Assembly (NCBI GenBank): GCA_944382875.1 | Contig: CALWNQ010000024.1 | Location: forward strand, 1-32,706 | DNA from: an uncultured Clostridia bacterium | GTDB taxonomy: Bacteria; Bacillota; Clostridia; Oscillospirales; Ruminococcaceae | Reading direction: 5' to 3' | DNA length: 32,706 nucleotides | In this document: positions 7,876 to 15,905 of the stretch, piece by piece | How positions within the stretch are numbered: position 1 is the first letter of the stretch | How the letters are laid out: every line of letters starts with the position of its first letter | Notes under the pieces: generated by a model | The model's database searches: none | Told to the model about the DNA's origin: nothing | Seen by the model: only the letters and a program-made list of their open reading frames with translations | Program-made: the position numbers and the translations under genes

Positions 7876-8553
7876 TTATTCGTGCTGTAAAAGTGCTGTT
7901 CGCACATTTTGGGAATACCGCCTGCTGATGGGGAGTATTTTTCCGTTTTTCAACAGGAGGTTGCTGTTTTGTACGCTCTGAATCATTTCCAGATTGACCA
8001 GGTAGCTTTGGTGGCAACGGATAAAGCTGGATTCCGCCAACATTTCCTGCAGTTGGTCCAGTTTTTGGTAAAATGACAGCGGTTCACGAGTGCCGTGTAC
8101 CACGATTTTTCGTTCCTGGCTTTCAAAATACCAAACCTGATGCAGATTGATCCGCACCGGGCATCCCCGTATCGGGACCTGTAAGAATGGAATATCTTTC
8201 TGCATTTTTTCCCGGATGAACCGGTTCATCACTTTTTTCAGCCGGGAAGCGGAGAAAGGCTTTTTTATGAAGTCAAAAGCATGCAGCTGGTAGCCTTCGA
8301 TTGCGTCGTCGGCATTGTTGGAACATAATACCAGCTCTGTTTGAAAATGGCGCAGGCGGAGAGCCTGTGCGGTCTGGGCATCCAGAAAAATCAGGTCGGG
8401 GCTGGCGCCTTCCATCAAAATACGAAGCAGTTCTTCCCCGGTTTTGCATGTGGCAATGTGACATTCTTCAATTTCAAAAAAGATTTTGGTAAGAGTTTCC
8501 TGCAAAAGGCCGCACCATTCCTGTTCCGGATCACAAAGGATGATTTGTACCAT
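7876..8553 (-). CDS. LytTR-family response regulator (AgrA/VirR-type)
   Basis: This 225-residue regulator has an N-terminal receiver and a C-terminal LytTR DNA-binding domain. Receiver landmarks are CDPEQEW (acidic pocket, residues 7-13), LIFLDAQT with phospho-acceptor D58, S78 in VLCSNN and K98 in IKKPF. The stretch between D58 and S78 is short and lacks the usual MPxMDG loop. The LytTR domain, about residues 125-222, shows the typical VWYFESQERKIVVHG, FIRCHQSYLVNLEMI and LPISRRYSQNVRTAL. ATG 8553 follows AAGGGG. No histidine kinase gene adjoins it, so the partner lies elsewhere or the protein works unphosphorylated. It is transcribed away from the HTH gene at 8702, and the two share one intergenic region. 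Confidence 0.9.
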   Translation of the reverse strand: MVQIILCDPEQEWCGLLQETLTKIFFEIEECHIATCKTGEELLRILMEGASPDLIFLDAQTAQALRLRHFQTELVLCSNNADDAIEGYQLHAFDFIKKPFSASRLKKVMNRFIREKMQKDIPFLQVPIRGCPVRINLHQVWYFESQERKIVVHGTREPLSFYQKLDQLQEMLAESSFIRCHQSYLVNLEMIQSVQNSNLLLKNGKILPISRRYSQNVRTALLQHE

Positions 8554-8593
8554 GCCTGTCCCCTTTCGGATGTTATTCAGATTTCATATTTAA

Positions 8594-8622
8594 ATTATAA
8601 TCGGTAGTCGGGGTGTTTTCAA
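8594..8622 (-). promoter_or_regulatory. Promoter of the LytTR regulator
   Basis: On the minus strand TTGAAA (plus 8617-8622) and a perfect TATAAT (plus 8594-8599) are separated by 17 bases. The -35 sits about 15 bases from the inverted repeat at 8637-8666. Confidence 0.82.
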
Positions 8623-8636
8623 TCTGTGTCAAAAAG

Positions 8637-8666
8637 TGTGACAAAGAAACCAATGATTTTGTCACA
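8637..8666. promoter_or_regulatory. Inverted-repeat operator between two divergent regulators
   Basis: TGTGACAAA and TTTGTCACA form a perfect 9-bp inverted repeat with a 12-base spacer. A further TGTGTCAAA lies just upstream at about 8625-8633, giving three related half-sites. The position between the LytTR promoter and the HTH gene suggests an operator for one of the two regulators. I found no convincing promoter for the plus-strand gene. Confidence 0.55.
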
Positions 8667-8701
8667 GATAAGCTGTCAGCTTTGGGAAAAGGAGGATGCT
8701 G

Positions 8702-10135
8702 ATGTCCAAATTCAGCGAATATCTTAAGTTTTTATTGGATCAAAACGGGGAATCCATTTCGTCGGTTTCGAGAAAAGCAGGCATCGAGCGGACTTCGATT
8801 CACAAAGCGTTGAGCGACCGGCGAATCCTGGCTTATAAGGCAGTGCAAAAGCTTTCGGAGTATCTGCAGCTGACATTGGATGAAAACGCGGAACTGTTCC
8901 GTCTTTACAATATGCTGCTGCAGGGCGAAAACGCCTATGCTTCCCGTCAGGAAATCAGCGAGCTGTTCCAGGAGCTGTCAGCTGTCCGTTTTGACAGCGA
9001 GCCGGTGCTGCTCCAGATTGACAAACCTCCGCAGGAAACCAACATCCTCCATGGACAGCTTGCGGTTTGTTCCGCTGTGCGGGAGATCTTATTTTACGAA
9101 GCGCAGGAGCCCGGCACGGTAGAAATTGATCTTTACCTGCCGCCGCGCTTAAATTTTGTGGAGGATTTTATCAGCCTGTGGAAGAGCGGGCGTGAGCTGC
9201 GTGTCTGCCATTTGCTCTGTTTTTCCCAGAATCCGGGAAGTGAGTTTGCCTGCGTGGAGGATCTGCGGCTTTTGCGGCAGGTGATTCCCATGTGTTTGTT
9301 TTCCATGGGACGCTATACGCCCTACTATTATTATGACCAGCCCGCTGCCGCTTCGGTGAATCCGTTCTGCCGGTATATGATTACGCCACGTTATCTGGTG
9401 CTGATGACCGAGGATTTTTCCGCTGCGCAGATCTACACTTCCCAGCCGCTTATCAGCCATTACCGCCGCCATTTTCAAGGGTTGCTCAGCCGCTGCCATG
9501 TGTTAAGCAGATATGCGCGGGATGTTCTGGATATTTTTCGGCACAATATGCAGAACGTTCGTCAGAACGGGTTGGCTTATCTGATGGCGCAGCCGTGTCC
9601 CGGCCGTTTTTATACCAATGAACAGGCGGAAAAATATTTGCGGCAGGATGTCCCAAACCGTCGGGAACTGCTGGATATGTTTCGGGTGTGGATTACAAGG
9701 CTTCAGGAGATCCGGGGCAGCTACATCACGGTGTTTTCGGAAGAAGGCTTGTGGGAATTTGCGCGCACCGGGGTGCTGCTCGATGTGCCGTCCGGATTTG
9801 TGGAGCCGCTGGAGCAGCAGGACCGATTTACATTGATTTCCCAGCTCCGAGAGGAAACGGCTGCGGAGGTAATCTGCGCCTGTGTTGCCAATCCGCTCTA
9901 TCTGCCGATCCCGGCCTATTTGGCCGTGTATTCCGATTTGGATACCGGATTGCGCATCTATACCAACAACCGGTATGCCCATGGGTTTGGCACCTGCAGC
10001 ATCCATATTGCGGAAAAGGGGATCTGTCATGCTTTTCAAGACTTTTTTGCTTCCCTGCCGGAGAGTCAGCTGAGCAGCTCACGGGAAGAAACATTACAGC
10101 TCTTTGACCGGGTTTTAGAATATCTGAAAAAATAA
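8702..10135 (+). CDS. HTH (XRE-like) regulator with large uncharacterised C-terminal region
   Basis: This is a 477-residue protein whose first 65 residues form a lambda-repressor-like helix-turn-helix: SSVSRKAGIERTSIHKALSDRRIL, then AVQKLSEYLQLTLDENAELF. ATG 8702 (MSKFSEYLKFLLDQNGE) is chosen because it lies six bases after AGGAGG; the ATG at 8696 touches that site. The remaining 400 residues have no domain I recognise. They look globular and soluble, with aromatic-rich stretches such as MGRYTPYYYYDQPAA and YRRHFQGLLSRCHVLSRYA, and have no membrane segment. A sensory or ligand-binding role is plausible by position only. The gene is divergent from the LytTR regulator and is followed by its own terminator. 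Confidence 0.7.
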   Translation: MSKFSEYLKFLLDQNGESISSVSRKAGIERTSIHKALSDRRILAYKAVQKLSEYLQLTLDENAELFRLYNMLLQGENAYASRQEISELFQELSAVRFDSEPVLLQIDKPPQETNILHGQLAVCSAVREILFYEAQEPGTVEIDLYLPPRLNFVEDFISLWKSGRELRVCHLLCFSQNPGSEFACVEDLRLLRQVIPMCLFSMGRYTPYYYYDQPAAASVNPFCRYMITPRYLVLMTEDFSAAQIYTSQPLISHYRRHFQGLLSRCHVLSRYARDVLDIFRHNMQNVRQNGLAYLMAQPCPGRFYTNEQAEKYLRQDVPNRRELLDMFRVWITRLQEIRGSYITVFSEEGLWEFARTGVLLDVPSGFVEPLEQQDRFTLISQLREETAAEVICACVANPLYLPIPAYLAVYSDLDTGLRIYTNNRYAHGFGTCSIHIAEKGICHAFQDFFASLPESQLSSSREETLQLFDRVLEYLKK

Positions 10136-10160
10136 AACCTCTGCTTTGGCAGAGGTTTTT
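10134..10160. terminator. Bidirectional terminator
   Basis: A perfect AAAACCTCTGC/GCAGAGGTTTT stem with a TTTG loop, flanked by A and T runs. It separates the HTH gene from the convergent lipid kinase gene. Confidence 0.9.
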
Positions 10161-10163
10161 GTA

Positions 10164-11081
10164 TCAGTCTTGAGACGGAACAGCCGCGGTTTCGGCCGGA
10201 ACCAGGATGCGAAGCGCCTGGTGGCAGGCGGAAATTTCGGTTTCCCGAAGGTCGCCGCCGAATTCGCCGTCCAGTGTCCAGGGGATGGGCTCCGGCGCTT
10301 CGATGCGGAGTATTTTGCTCCGGAACAGGTAAAGCAGCCCCGGCACCGGCTCCTTTTTCATCATACCGTTTAAAAGGGCTTGCTGCTCGCTGATGTTGCG
10401 GGGATGCCGGATGAGCAGCACCTCCAATAAGCCGTCCTGCATGGAGATGCCGAATTTGTCCGAAAAATGCAGCCCGGCAACCGAGGTGGAGTTGGATACC
10501 ATCCCGAACAGGAATTCTCCTTCCAGACATTGGTCCTCCAGCTCGACACGCATCCGGCTGGGATGCAGGGCGGGGAGCTGGCGGACACCTTCCATAATGT
10601 AGGCAAGCTTGCCGAAGAGCTGTTTGGACTGTTGGCTTGTCTGATAGGAAACGTTGGTAAAAGCGCCAAACGCAGCGACATAGGAAAAATATTGGCTGCC
10701 AAACCGGCCGATGTCACAGCAGAACGGGACACCGGTTTCGAGAAGCCGGGCGGCCTGTTCAAAATTTTTGGGGATTTTTAAAGAGGATGCAAAGTCGTTG
10801 ACCGTTCCGGCCGGAATATAGCAGAGGAGCGGCGGATTTTCACAGCCCATCAGGCCATTGAGCGTTTCATTCAGGGTGCCGTCGCCGCCGCTGCTCACCA
10901 AAAGGTCAAAACGGCCGGCGTTTTTGGCAATATATTCCGGAAGGTCGCGCGGATGCTGGGAGGTGTGGACCGAAACTTCCCAACCGAGCGAAACGCAGTA
11001 ATCGATCAGCCCGGCCAGGTTTTCCTTTACCTGCCCGCTTCCGGCGTGGATATTGGCAGCAATCAGCAGATTTCGATTCAT
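10164..11081 (-). CDS. Diacylglycerol/lipid kinase family protein (DagK/YegS-like)
   Basis: This 305-residue soluble kinase phosphorylates diacylglycerol or a related lipid at the membrane face, using ATP, and returns it to phospholipid synthesis. The catalytic motif SSGGDGTLNETLNGL and the following IPAGTVNDFASSL are the DAGK hallmark, near residues 62-105. The C-terminal lobe has the family ending WTLDGEFGG. The start is ATG 11081 (MNRNLLIAANIHAGSG), five bases after GGGGGTG; the longer upstream frame is not supported. An extended -10, TGTTATACT, occurs about 35 bases upstream on the minus strand. Similar proteins include diacylglycerol kinase DagK and YegS; the lipid substrate cannot be told from sequence alone. 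Confidence 0.88.
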   Translation of the reverse strand: MNRNLLIAANIHAGSGQVKENLAGLIDYCVSLGWEVSVHTSQHPRDLPEYIAKNAGRFDLLVSSGGDGTLNETLNGLMGCENPPLLCYIPAGTVNDFASSLKIPKNFEQAARLLETGVPFCCDIGRFGSQYFSYVAAFGAFTNVSYQTSQQSKQLFGKLAYIMEGVRQLPALHPSRMRVELEDQCLEGEFLFGMVSNSTSVAGLHFSDKFGISMQDGLLEVLLIRHPRNISEQQALLNGMMKKEPVPGLLYLFRSKILRIEAPEPIPWTLDGEFGGDLRETEISACHQALRILVPAETAAVPSQD

Positions 11082-11164
11082 CAAAACACCCCCATTTTTC
11101 CACCAGTATAACATGAAAATGTGAAAAACCTGTGTCAGATTTTGACGGGTTTCAAGATTTTTGC

Positions 11165-11193
11165 TTGACCGGGCAGGGAAATGGGGGTATAAT
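11165..11193 (+). promoter_or_regulatory. Promoter of pduL
   Basis: TTGACC at 11165-11170 and a perfect TATAAT at 11188-11193 with a 17-base spacer, divergent from the lipid kinase gene. Confidence 0.88.
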
Positions 11194-11230
11194 GAAAGCA
11201 GAGCACAAAACAAGAGGAGGATTATCTGAA

Positions 11231-11803
11231 ATGAATTCGTTTATTGTCGAAACATCTGCCCGTCACGTCCATGTGACCAAAGAGGCGTTGGCCGTTCTGT
11301 TCGGCGAGGGCGCTACCCTGACTAACAAGAAAAACCTTTCTCAGCCCGGCCAGTTTGCCTGTGAGGAGAAAGTTACCGTCGTCGGCCCCAAAGGCCAGCT
11401 GAAGGCTTCCATCCTGGGACCGGAAAGAAAAGACTGCCAGGTAGAACTGAGCGCTACCGACGCCCGTTCGATTGGTGTGGCTGCCCCTGTTCGGGAATCC
11501 GGCGACATCGCGGGAACCCCCGGCTGCAAGCTGGTTGGCCCCTGCGGCGAAGTGGAACTCACCGAAGGCGTGATCGTAGCAAAACGCCACATCCACCTCA
11601 CCCCCGCCGATGCCGAGGATCTGGGTGTTGCGGATAAGGAGGTCGTTTGGGTAAAGGTCAACACCGAAGGCCGTAAACTCATTTTCGGCGATGTCGTCTG
11701 CCGTGTCAGCGAGAAATTTGCCCGCGCGATGCACATCGACACCGACGAATCCAACGCTGCCGGATGCAAGGGCGAAGTGACCGGCGAAATCGTTCGTCTG
11801 TAA
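11231..11803 (+). CDS. pduL: Phosphate propanoyl/acetyltransferase PduL
   Basis: PduL, 190 residues, transfers an acyl group between CoA and phosphate. In bacteria that lack Pta it makes acetyl-phosphate from acetyl-CoA, feeding acetate kinase for ATP. The two beta-barrel halves each carry the histidine pair that binds zinc: SARHVHVTKEAL near the N-terminus and AKRHIHLTPADAEDLGV in the second half. Family segments QPGQFACEEKVTVVGPKG and ILGPERKDCQVELSATDA are also present. ATG 11231 follows AGGAGG with a ten-base gap. No shell or signature-enzyme genes of a bacterial microcompartment occur nearby and the protein starts directly with the catalytic fold, lacking an encapsulation helix. A housekeeping fermentative role therefore fits best. 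Confidence 0.92.
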   Translation: MNSFIVETSARHVHVTKEALAVLFGEGATLTNKKNLSQPGQFACEEKVTVVGPKGQLKASILGPERKDCQVELSATDARSIGVAAPVRESGDIAGTPGCKLVGPCGEVELTEGVIVAKRHIHLTPADAEDLGVADKEVVWVKVNTEGRKLIFGDVVCRVSEKFARAMHIDTDESNAAGCKGEVTGEIVRL

Positions 11804-11821
11804 TCTTATACATCACAAAAG

Positions 11822-11859
11822 AAAGAGGCGTGTTCCCAACCGGGAGCATGCCTCTTTTT
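11822..11859. terminator. Bidirectional terminator between pduL and the flavoprotein gene
   Basis: AAAGAGGCGTGTTCCC pairs with GGGAGCATGCCTCTTT across a short loop with two mismatches, followed by a T run and preceded by A residues. Confidence 0.85.
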
Positions 11860-11860
11860 G

Positions 11861-13138
11861 TTATGCGTGTTCGCCTGCCAAAACGCCGGTTGCAAAGGCG
11901 ATTTGCAGGTTGAAACCGCCTGTATAGCCATCTACGTCGAGGATCTCTCCGGCAAAGAACAACCCCGGAAGCTTTTTGGATTCCATGGTGCTGGGATTGA
12001 CTTCCCGGACGTCGACGCCGCCGGAGGTGATAATCGCTTCCTCGATCGGGCGGAAACCGGTGGGAGTCAGGGAGAAGTCCTTGATGGACAAAAGCAGCGC
12101 ACGCCGCTGTTCTTTGGTGATAGTGTTGATTTTGGTTTCAAACGGGATGCCGGCCCGCCGGAGCATCACCGGGATGCTCTTGCGCGGCAGCAGTTCGCTC
12201 AGGCTGTTGATGATGTCGCGGTTCTGGAACTTGGCAAAATCGCGCAGCAGCCGTCGGTCGAGCTGCTCTTCCGAAAGGCCGGGCTTCCAGTCGATGGAAA
12301 GGCGGTAGCCCTGTCCTTGCAGCATGGAGGCATAGAACGTTTCATCACAGCGTCCCTCCGGTTTTTTGCCGGTCATGTGCGCCGAAGCGGAGAGGACCAA
12401 CGGTCCGCTTACGCCAAAGTGGGTAAAAAGCAGCTCGCCAAGCTCTTCATAAACCGTTTTTCCGCGGCGGCTGACTGTCAGGGTGACATTTTTCAGAGAA
12501 AGGCCCTGCATTTCTTTGGGATCTGTTTCTTTGGTCAGGATGGGAATCAGCGACGGGACTGGCGGCACAATCCGGTGCCCGGCCTGTTCGGCCAGACGGT
12601 AGCCGTCGCCCGAAGAGCCGGTGCGGGGATAGGATTTTCCGCCGCAGGCCAGCAGCACCGAAGGTGCGCGGTATTCTGTTCCGTCCTCGCAAGCAACGCC
12701 GCAGACGCCGGTGTTATCCGGCAGAATGAGCAGCTTGGAAACCTGCGCTTCTTGGATGGTGATGAGCGGATGGCGGAGTCCTTTTTCCAATGCGTTCAGA
12801 ATGTCGGCGGCCTTGTCGGAAACCGGGAATACCCGGTTTCCGCGCTCGGTTTTGAGCGGAACGCCGCGGGATTCAAAAAATTCCATCGTGTCCGCTGTGG
12901 AAAAGCGGGAAAATGCCGCGTATAAAAAGCGGGGATTGCGGGGAATATTGGCAAGGAGGGTGTCGCGGTCGCAGTTGTTGGTAACGTTGCAGCGCCCTTT
13001 GCCGGTGATGAGCAGCTTGCGGCCGGTTTTTGGGTTCCGTTCCAGCAAGAGCACCTTTTTTCCGGCTTCGGCCGCCGTGATGGCGGCAATCATGCCGGCC
13101 GGGCCGGCACCGGCGATAATCAGATCAGCGTCGTTCAT
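11861..13138 (-). CDS. NAD(P)/FAD-dependent oxidoreductase, HI0933/BaiN family
   Basis: This 425-residue flavoprotein has an N-terminal FAD-binding Rossmann motif, DLIIAGAGPAGMIAAITAAEAGKKVLLLER (GxGxxG near residues 9-14 with the acidic strand end at E33). The conserved RKLLITGKGRCNVTN follows at residues 40-54. The C-terminal TMESKKLPGLFFAGEILDVDG and YTGGFNLQIAFATGVLAGEHA complete the HI0933 signature. One family member, BaiN, was linked to bile-acid side reactions, but most are uncharacterised and I make no substrate claim. ATG 13138 follows AAGGAAG. The gene lies 12 bases after the RpiR-type regulator and is probably co-transcribed with it. Confidence 0.88.
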   Translation of the reverse strand: MNDADLIIAGAGPAGMIAAITAAEAGKKVLLLERNPKTGRKLLITGKGRCNVTNNCDRDTLLANIPRNPRFLYAAFSRFSTADTMEFFESRGVPLKTERGNRVFPVSDKAADILNALEKGLRHPLITIQEAQVSKLLILPDNTGVCGVACEDGTEYRAPSVLLACGGKSYPRTGSSGDGYRLAEQAGHRIVPPVPSLIPILTKETDPKEMQGLSLKNVTLTVSRRGKTVYEELGELLFTHFGVSGPLVLSASAHMTGKKPEGRCDETFYASMLQGQGYRLSIDWKPGLSEEQLDRRLLRDFAKFQNRDIINSLSELLPRKSIPVMLRRAGIPFETKINTITKEQRRALLLSIKDFSLTPTGFRPIEEAIITSGGVDVREVNPSTMESKKLPGLFFAGEILDVDGYTGGFNLQIAFATGVLAGEHA

Positions 13139-13150
13139 GGATCTTCCTTT

Positions 13151-14002
13151 CTAATTCTTCTGATAAACATGGTATTCGTCCCAGATGTCCTCCAGCCGGC
13201 GGAAGGTGTTGAGCACATCCTCCTGTTTGAGCATCCCCACCCGGACAATCAGCGCGTTGATGAGGCTGAGCGGCGCCACCAGTGAATCGACAAAAGAATT
13301 CATGTCACTGCGGGCCGAGAGCAGGAAGGAGGCGTCGCGGGCCAGCGGGGAATTGGGGCCGTCGGTAATGGCGACAATCTTGGCGCCAGAACGCGCGGCA
13401 AACGAAAAGGCCTGCACCGTCATGTTGGAATAGCGGGGAAAGCTGACGCCGATGGCGACATCTTCGCTTCCGATCCGCATGATCTGCTCAAACAGCTCGC
13501 TTGAACTGGTGGTGGTGACCAACTTGACATTTTCAAACATCAGGCTCAGGTAGTAATGCATAAACCGGGAAAGGGCGGAAGCGCTGCGGTCTCCAATCAC
13601 GAAAATTTTTCGCGCGTTGGCAATGGCAACGGCGGCGTTTTCAAAATCCTGCCGGGAAGTTTCCTCCAGCGTCCGTTTGATTTTTTCCATATCCTGTGCA
13701 AGCACTTCGTCCAGAACGCTGCCAGTTCCGATGCGGTCTCGGGTGACTTCGATCCGCTGCACCGAGGTGAGCTGGGTGCGGATAATCTGCTGTAAAGCGC
13801 GGGAAAGCTCCGGATAGCCGTCAAATCCAAGCTCATAAGCAAAGCGGACAACGGTGGATTCGCTTACTCCAACGGTGGCTCCAAGCTTTGCGGCAGTCAT
13901 AAAGGCAGCTTTGTCCGAATGGGCGCTGATGTAGTTGGCGATTTTTTTTTGCCCTTTTGAAAATCTGGGATATTTGTTTTCAATTTCTGCCAGTATATCC
14001 AT
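13151..14002 (-). CDS. MurR/RpiR-family transcriptional regulator
   Basis: This 283-residue regulator has an N-terminal HTH_6 domain (residues 1-75, with GATVGVSESTVVRFAYELGFDGYPELSRAL) and a C-terminal SIS sugar-phosphate-binding domain (about 105-240, with KIFVIGDRSASALSRFMHYYL, TTTSSSELFEQI and ISFPRYSNMTVQAFSFAARSGAKIVAITD-type strands). Family members sense phosphosugars and control sugar or cell-wall recycling genes. Here the only co-transcribed partner is the HI0933-type flavoprotein, so the target is unclear. ATG 14002 (MDILAEIENKYPRFSKGQ) follows AGGAGG. It is divergent from hrcA, and the two promoters are well separated. Confidence 0.92.
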   Translation of the reverse strand: MDILAEIENKYPRFSKGQKKIANYISAHSDKAAFMTAAKLGATVGVSESTVVRFAYELGFDGYPELSRALQQIIRTQLTSVQRIEVTRDRIGTGSVLDEVLAQDMEKIKRTLEETSRQDFENAAVAIANARKIFVIGDRSASALSRFMHYYLSLMFENVKLVTTTSSSELFEQIMRIGSEDVAIGVSFPRYSNMTVQAFSFAARSGAKIVAITDGPNSPLARDASFLLSARSDMNSFVDSLVAPLSLINALIVRVGMLKQEDVLNTFRRLEDIWDEYHVYQKN

Positions 14003-14034
14003 GGCATGTCCTCCTGTGAACGATATCTCTTCTT

Positions 14035-14063
14035 ATTATATATGGTTTTTGTGAATTTTGCAA
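14035..14063 (-). promoter_or_regulatory. Promoter of the rpiR-like operon
   Basis: On the minus strand TTGCAA (plus 14058-14063) and a perfect TATAAT (plus 14035-14040) are 17 bases apart, about 33 bases before the start codon. Confidence 0.85.
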
Positions 14064-14176
14064 GTTCTCTTTCTGAATCCTGCAAAATGAAAGTTGATGA
14101 CTCTGTAGACTGCATTTTGAGATGAATGATTTACAAAATATATAATATATGTTCATAAAAAATTAAAATACTTCCC

Positions 14177-14205
14177 TTGACAACTGATGAAAACCGTGGT
14201 AATCT
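14177..14205 (+). promoter_or_regulatory. Promoter of the hrcA-grpE-dnaK-dnaJ operon
   Basis: A perfect TTGACA at 14177-14182 is followed after 17 bases by TAATCT. The -10 is weak, but the CIRCE operator starts five bases downstream, which is the standard arrangement for HrcA-repressed heat-shock operons. Confidence 0.75.
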
Positions 14206-14209
14206 TATA

Positions 14210-14236
14210 TTAGCACTCGAGGATGATGAGTGCTAA
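14210..14236. promoter_or_regulatory. CIRCE operator of the dnaK operon
   Basis: A perfect TTAGCACTC-N9-GAGTGCTAA lies just downstream of the promoter and 22 bases before hrcA. Both arms are identical to those of the hsp20 CIRCE at 2043-2069; only the nine-base spacer differs. HrcA binding here gives autoregulation. Confidence 0.97.
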
Positions 14237-14258
14237 GAAAAAACAATAAGGGGTGAGC

Positions 14259-15293
14259 ATGGTGAAAGCGCTGGATGCGCGCAAGCTGGATATTCTGAAG
14301 CTGGTAGTTGACCGCTATATCCAAACCGGTGAACCAGTCAGTTCCAAGACAGTTGCCGAAGCGCTGAAAAATGCTGTTTCACCGGCTACAATCCGAAATG
14401 ATATGGCTTCGCTGGAACGGATCGGTTATCTGGAACAGCCCCATACTTCTGCCGGAAGAATCCCAACCTACCGTGGTTATCGATTTTATATTGCGAATCT
14501 GATGACGCGGCAGCCGCTTTCCGATTATGACCGCCGGGTGATTGAAGACACGCTTTTAAACGGCGATTTGAATCCGCGGACGCTGATAGCCAACGCGGCT
14601 GAGCTGCTGGCGCAGGTGACAAACTGTGCGATTGTCAGCTCGACAACTCGTGTGGACTTTTCGGTGATTACACGCCTGGATGTCATTCCGGCCGGACGCA
14701 GGCTCTATGCGCTGCTGCTGATTACCTCCAGCGGTGTGGTAGAGAATCGGGTGTGCCGGTTGGACTTTGAGCTTTCCAATGAGCAGATTGCCTTTTTTGT
14801 CAACTTTATCCGACAAAACCTGACCGGGATGCGGATCGACGAGCTGACACACCAGAAGATGGTGGAGCTTGGCGTGGCATTGGGCAGATATGCGGCGGCA
14901 TTGGCTCCGCTGCTTTACGGCATCTACGACATTGTGAGCAAGCTGCGGCAGCAAAAGGTGGAGGTTAAAAACGAGAGCGCCCTCTTAACCAGGGAAGATT
15001 TTCAAACTGACAGCATCCGTTCTTTTTTGGATGCAAGACAGCATTTGGAAATGCTGCTCAACCAGGGATTCAATGGAATCCAGATTATTTTTGGAGATGA
15101 AAGTGAGGAATTCTCTGTCGCCAATACCAGCCTGATTGTCACCGGTTACAGCCGGGCGGGAAAAAGGGCCGGTTCCTTTGGAGTGATTGGGCCGCTGCGG
15201 CTGGATTACAGCCGGATTATCCCGTATATCGAATATTTGTCGGATACGGTTTCCCGCCTGATTACGGAACAGTACGATGAACGAAAGGATTGA
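14259..15293 (+). CDS. hrcA: Heat-inducible transcription repressor HrcA
   Basis: HrcA, 344 residues, binds CIRCE and represses class I heat-shock genes; it needs the GroE chaperone to stay active. The N-terminal winged helix is clear: MVKALDARKLDILKLVVDRYIQTGEPVSSKTVAEAL and then SPATIRNDMASLERIGYLEQPHTSAGRIPTYRGYRFY (residues 40-80). The C-terminal GAF-like region includes FGVIGPLRLDYSRIIPYIEYLSDTVSRL. ATG 14259 is chosen, five bases after AAGGGG; GTG 14253 and GTG 14262 are alternatives. It is first in the operon and its stop codon lies within ten bases of the grpE start, so translation is probably coupled. Confidence 0.96.
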   Translation: MVKALDARKLDILKLVVDRYIQTGEPVSSKTVAEALKNAVSPATIRNDMASLERIGYLEQPHTSAGRIPTYRGYRFYIANLMTRQPLSDYDRRVIEDTLLNGDLNPRTLIANAAELLAQVTNCAIVSSTTRVDFSVITRLDVIPAGRRLYALLLITSSGVVENRVCRLDFELSNEQIAFFVNFIRQNLTGMRIDELTHQKMVELGVALGRYAAALAPLLYGIYDIVSKLRQQKVEVKNESALLTREDFQTDSIRSFLDARQHLEMLLNQGFNGIQIIFGDESEEFSVANTSLIVTGYSRAGKRAGSFGVIGPLRLDYSRIIPYIEYLSDTVSRLITEQYDERKD

Positions 15294-15301
15294 TTTTCAA
15301 A

Positions 15302-15865
15302 GTGGCAAAGAAGGACAAAAAAATAGACGAAGCTGTTGCCGAAGAGGAAACCGCGCCGGATTCCGCTGAGCAGCAGGAAACAGATAAAACGGAGCCGGCA
15401 CCGGAGCAGAAAGAGGAAAAGCCGGATGAGCTCGCAGAGCTCAAAAAAACAAACGCGGATCTTTCGGATAAAATTCTCCGTCAGATGGCCGAGTTTGATA
15501 ACTTCCGCAAACGCACGGCACGTGAAAAGGAAGAGATCGGGATCGTGGCAAAGAGTAAATGTATATCTGAGCTGCTTCCGGTTCTCGATAGCTTTGAGCG
15601 AGCTATGCAGGCGGATTGTTCGGATGCTGAGTTTAAAAAGGGCATGGAGCTGATTTTCAAATCGATGTCCGATGCGCTCAAAAAGATGGGCGTGGAGGAA
15701 ATCGAGGCGGAAGGCAAGCCTTTTAATCCGGACTTCCATTACGCGGTATCCACTGTGGAAAACGAAGAGCTGGGCAGTAATGTGGTTGCTTCCGTTCTCC
15801 AAAAAGGCTATCAGCTGGGCGGCAAAGTGATCCGTCACGCAATGGTAGCCGTTGCAAATCCGTAA
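15302..15865 (+). CDS. grpE: Nucleotide exchange factor GrpE
   Basis: GrpE, about 187 residues, releases ADP from DnaK. The acidic N-terminal tail and long coiled coil (ELAELKKTNADLSDKILRQMAEFDNFRKRTAREKEE) are followed by the beta-wing region with FNPDFHYAVSTVENEEL and GYQLGGKVIRHAMVAVANP. The start is uncertain. GTG at 15302 gives MAKKDKKIDEAV with an AAAGGA site 12 bases upstream; TTG at 15290 overlaps the hrcA stop and abuts that site. I prefer GTG. There is a 40-base gap to dnaK. Confidence 0.95.
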   Translation: MAKKDKKIDEAVAEEETAPDSAEQQETDKTEPAPEQKEEKPDELAELKKTNADLSDKILRQMAEFDNFRKRTAREKEEIGIVAKSKCISELLPVLDSFERAMQADCSDAEFKKGMELIFKSMSDALKKMGVEEIEAEGKPFNPDFHYAVSTVENEELGSNVVASVLQKGYQLGGKVIRHAMVAVANP

Positions 15866-15905
15866 CGATTTCATTTGTATAGATGATTTTTAGGAGGAAT
15901 ATTTT

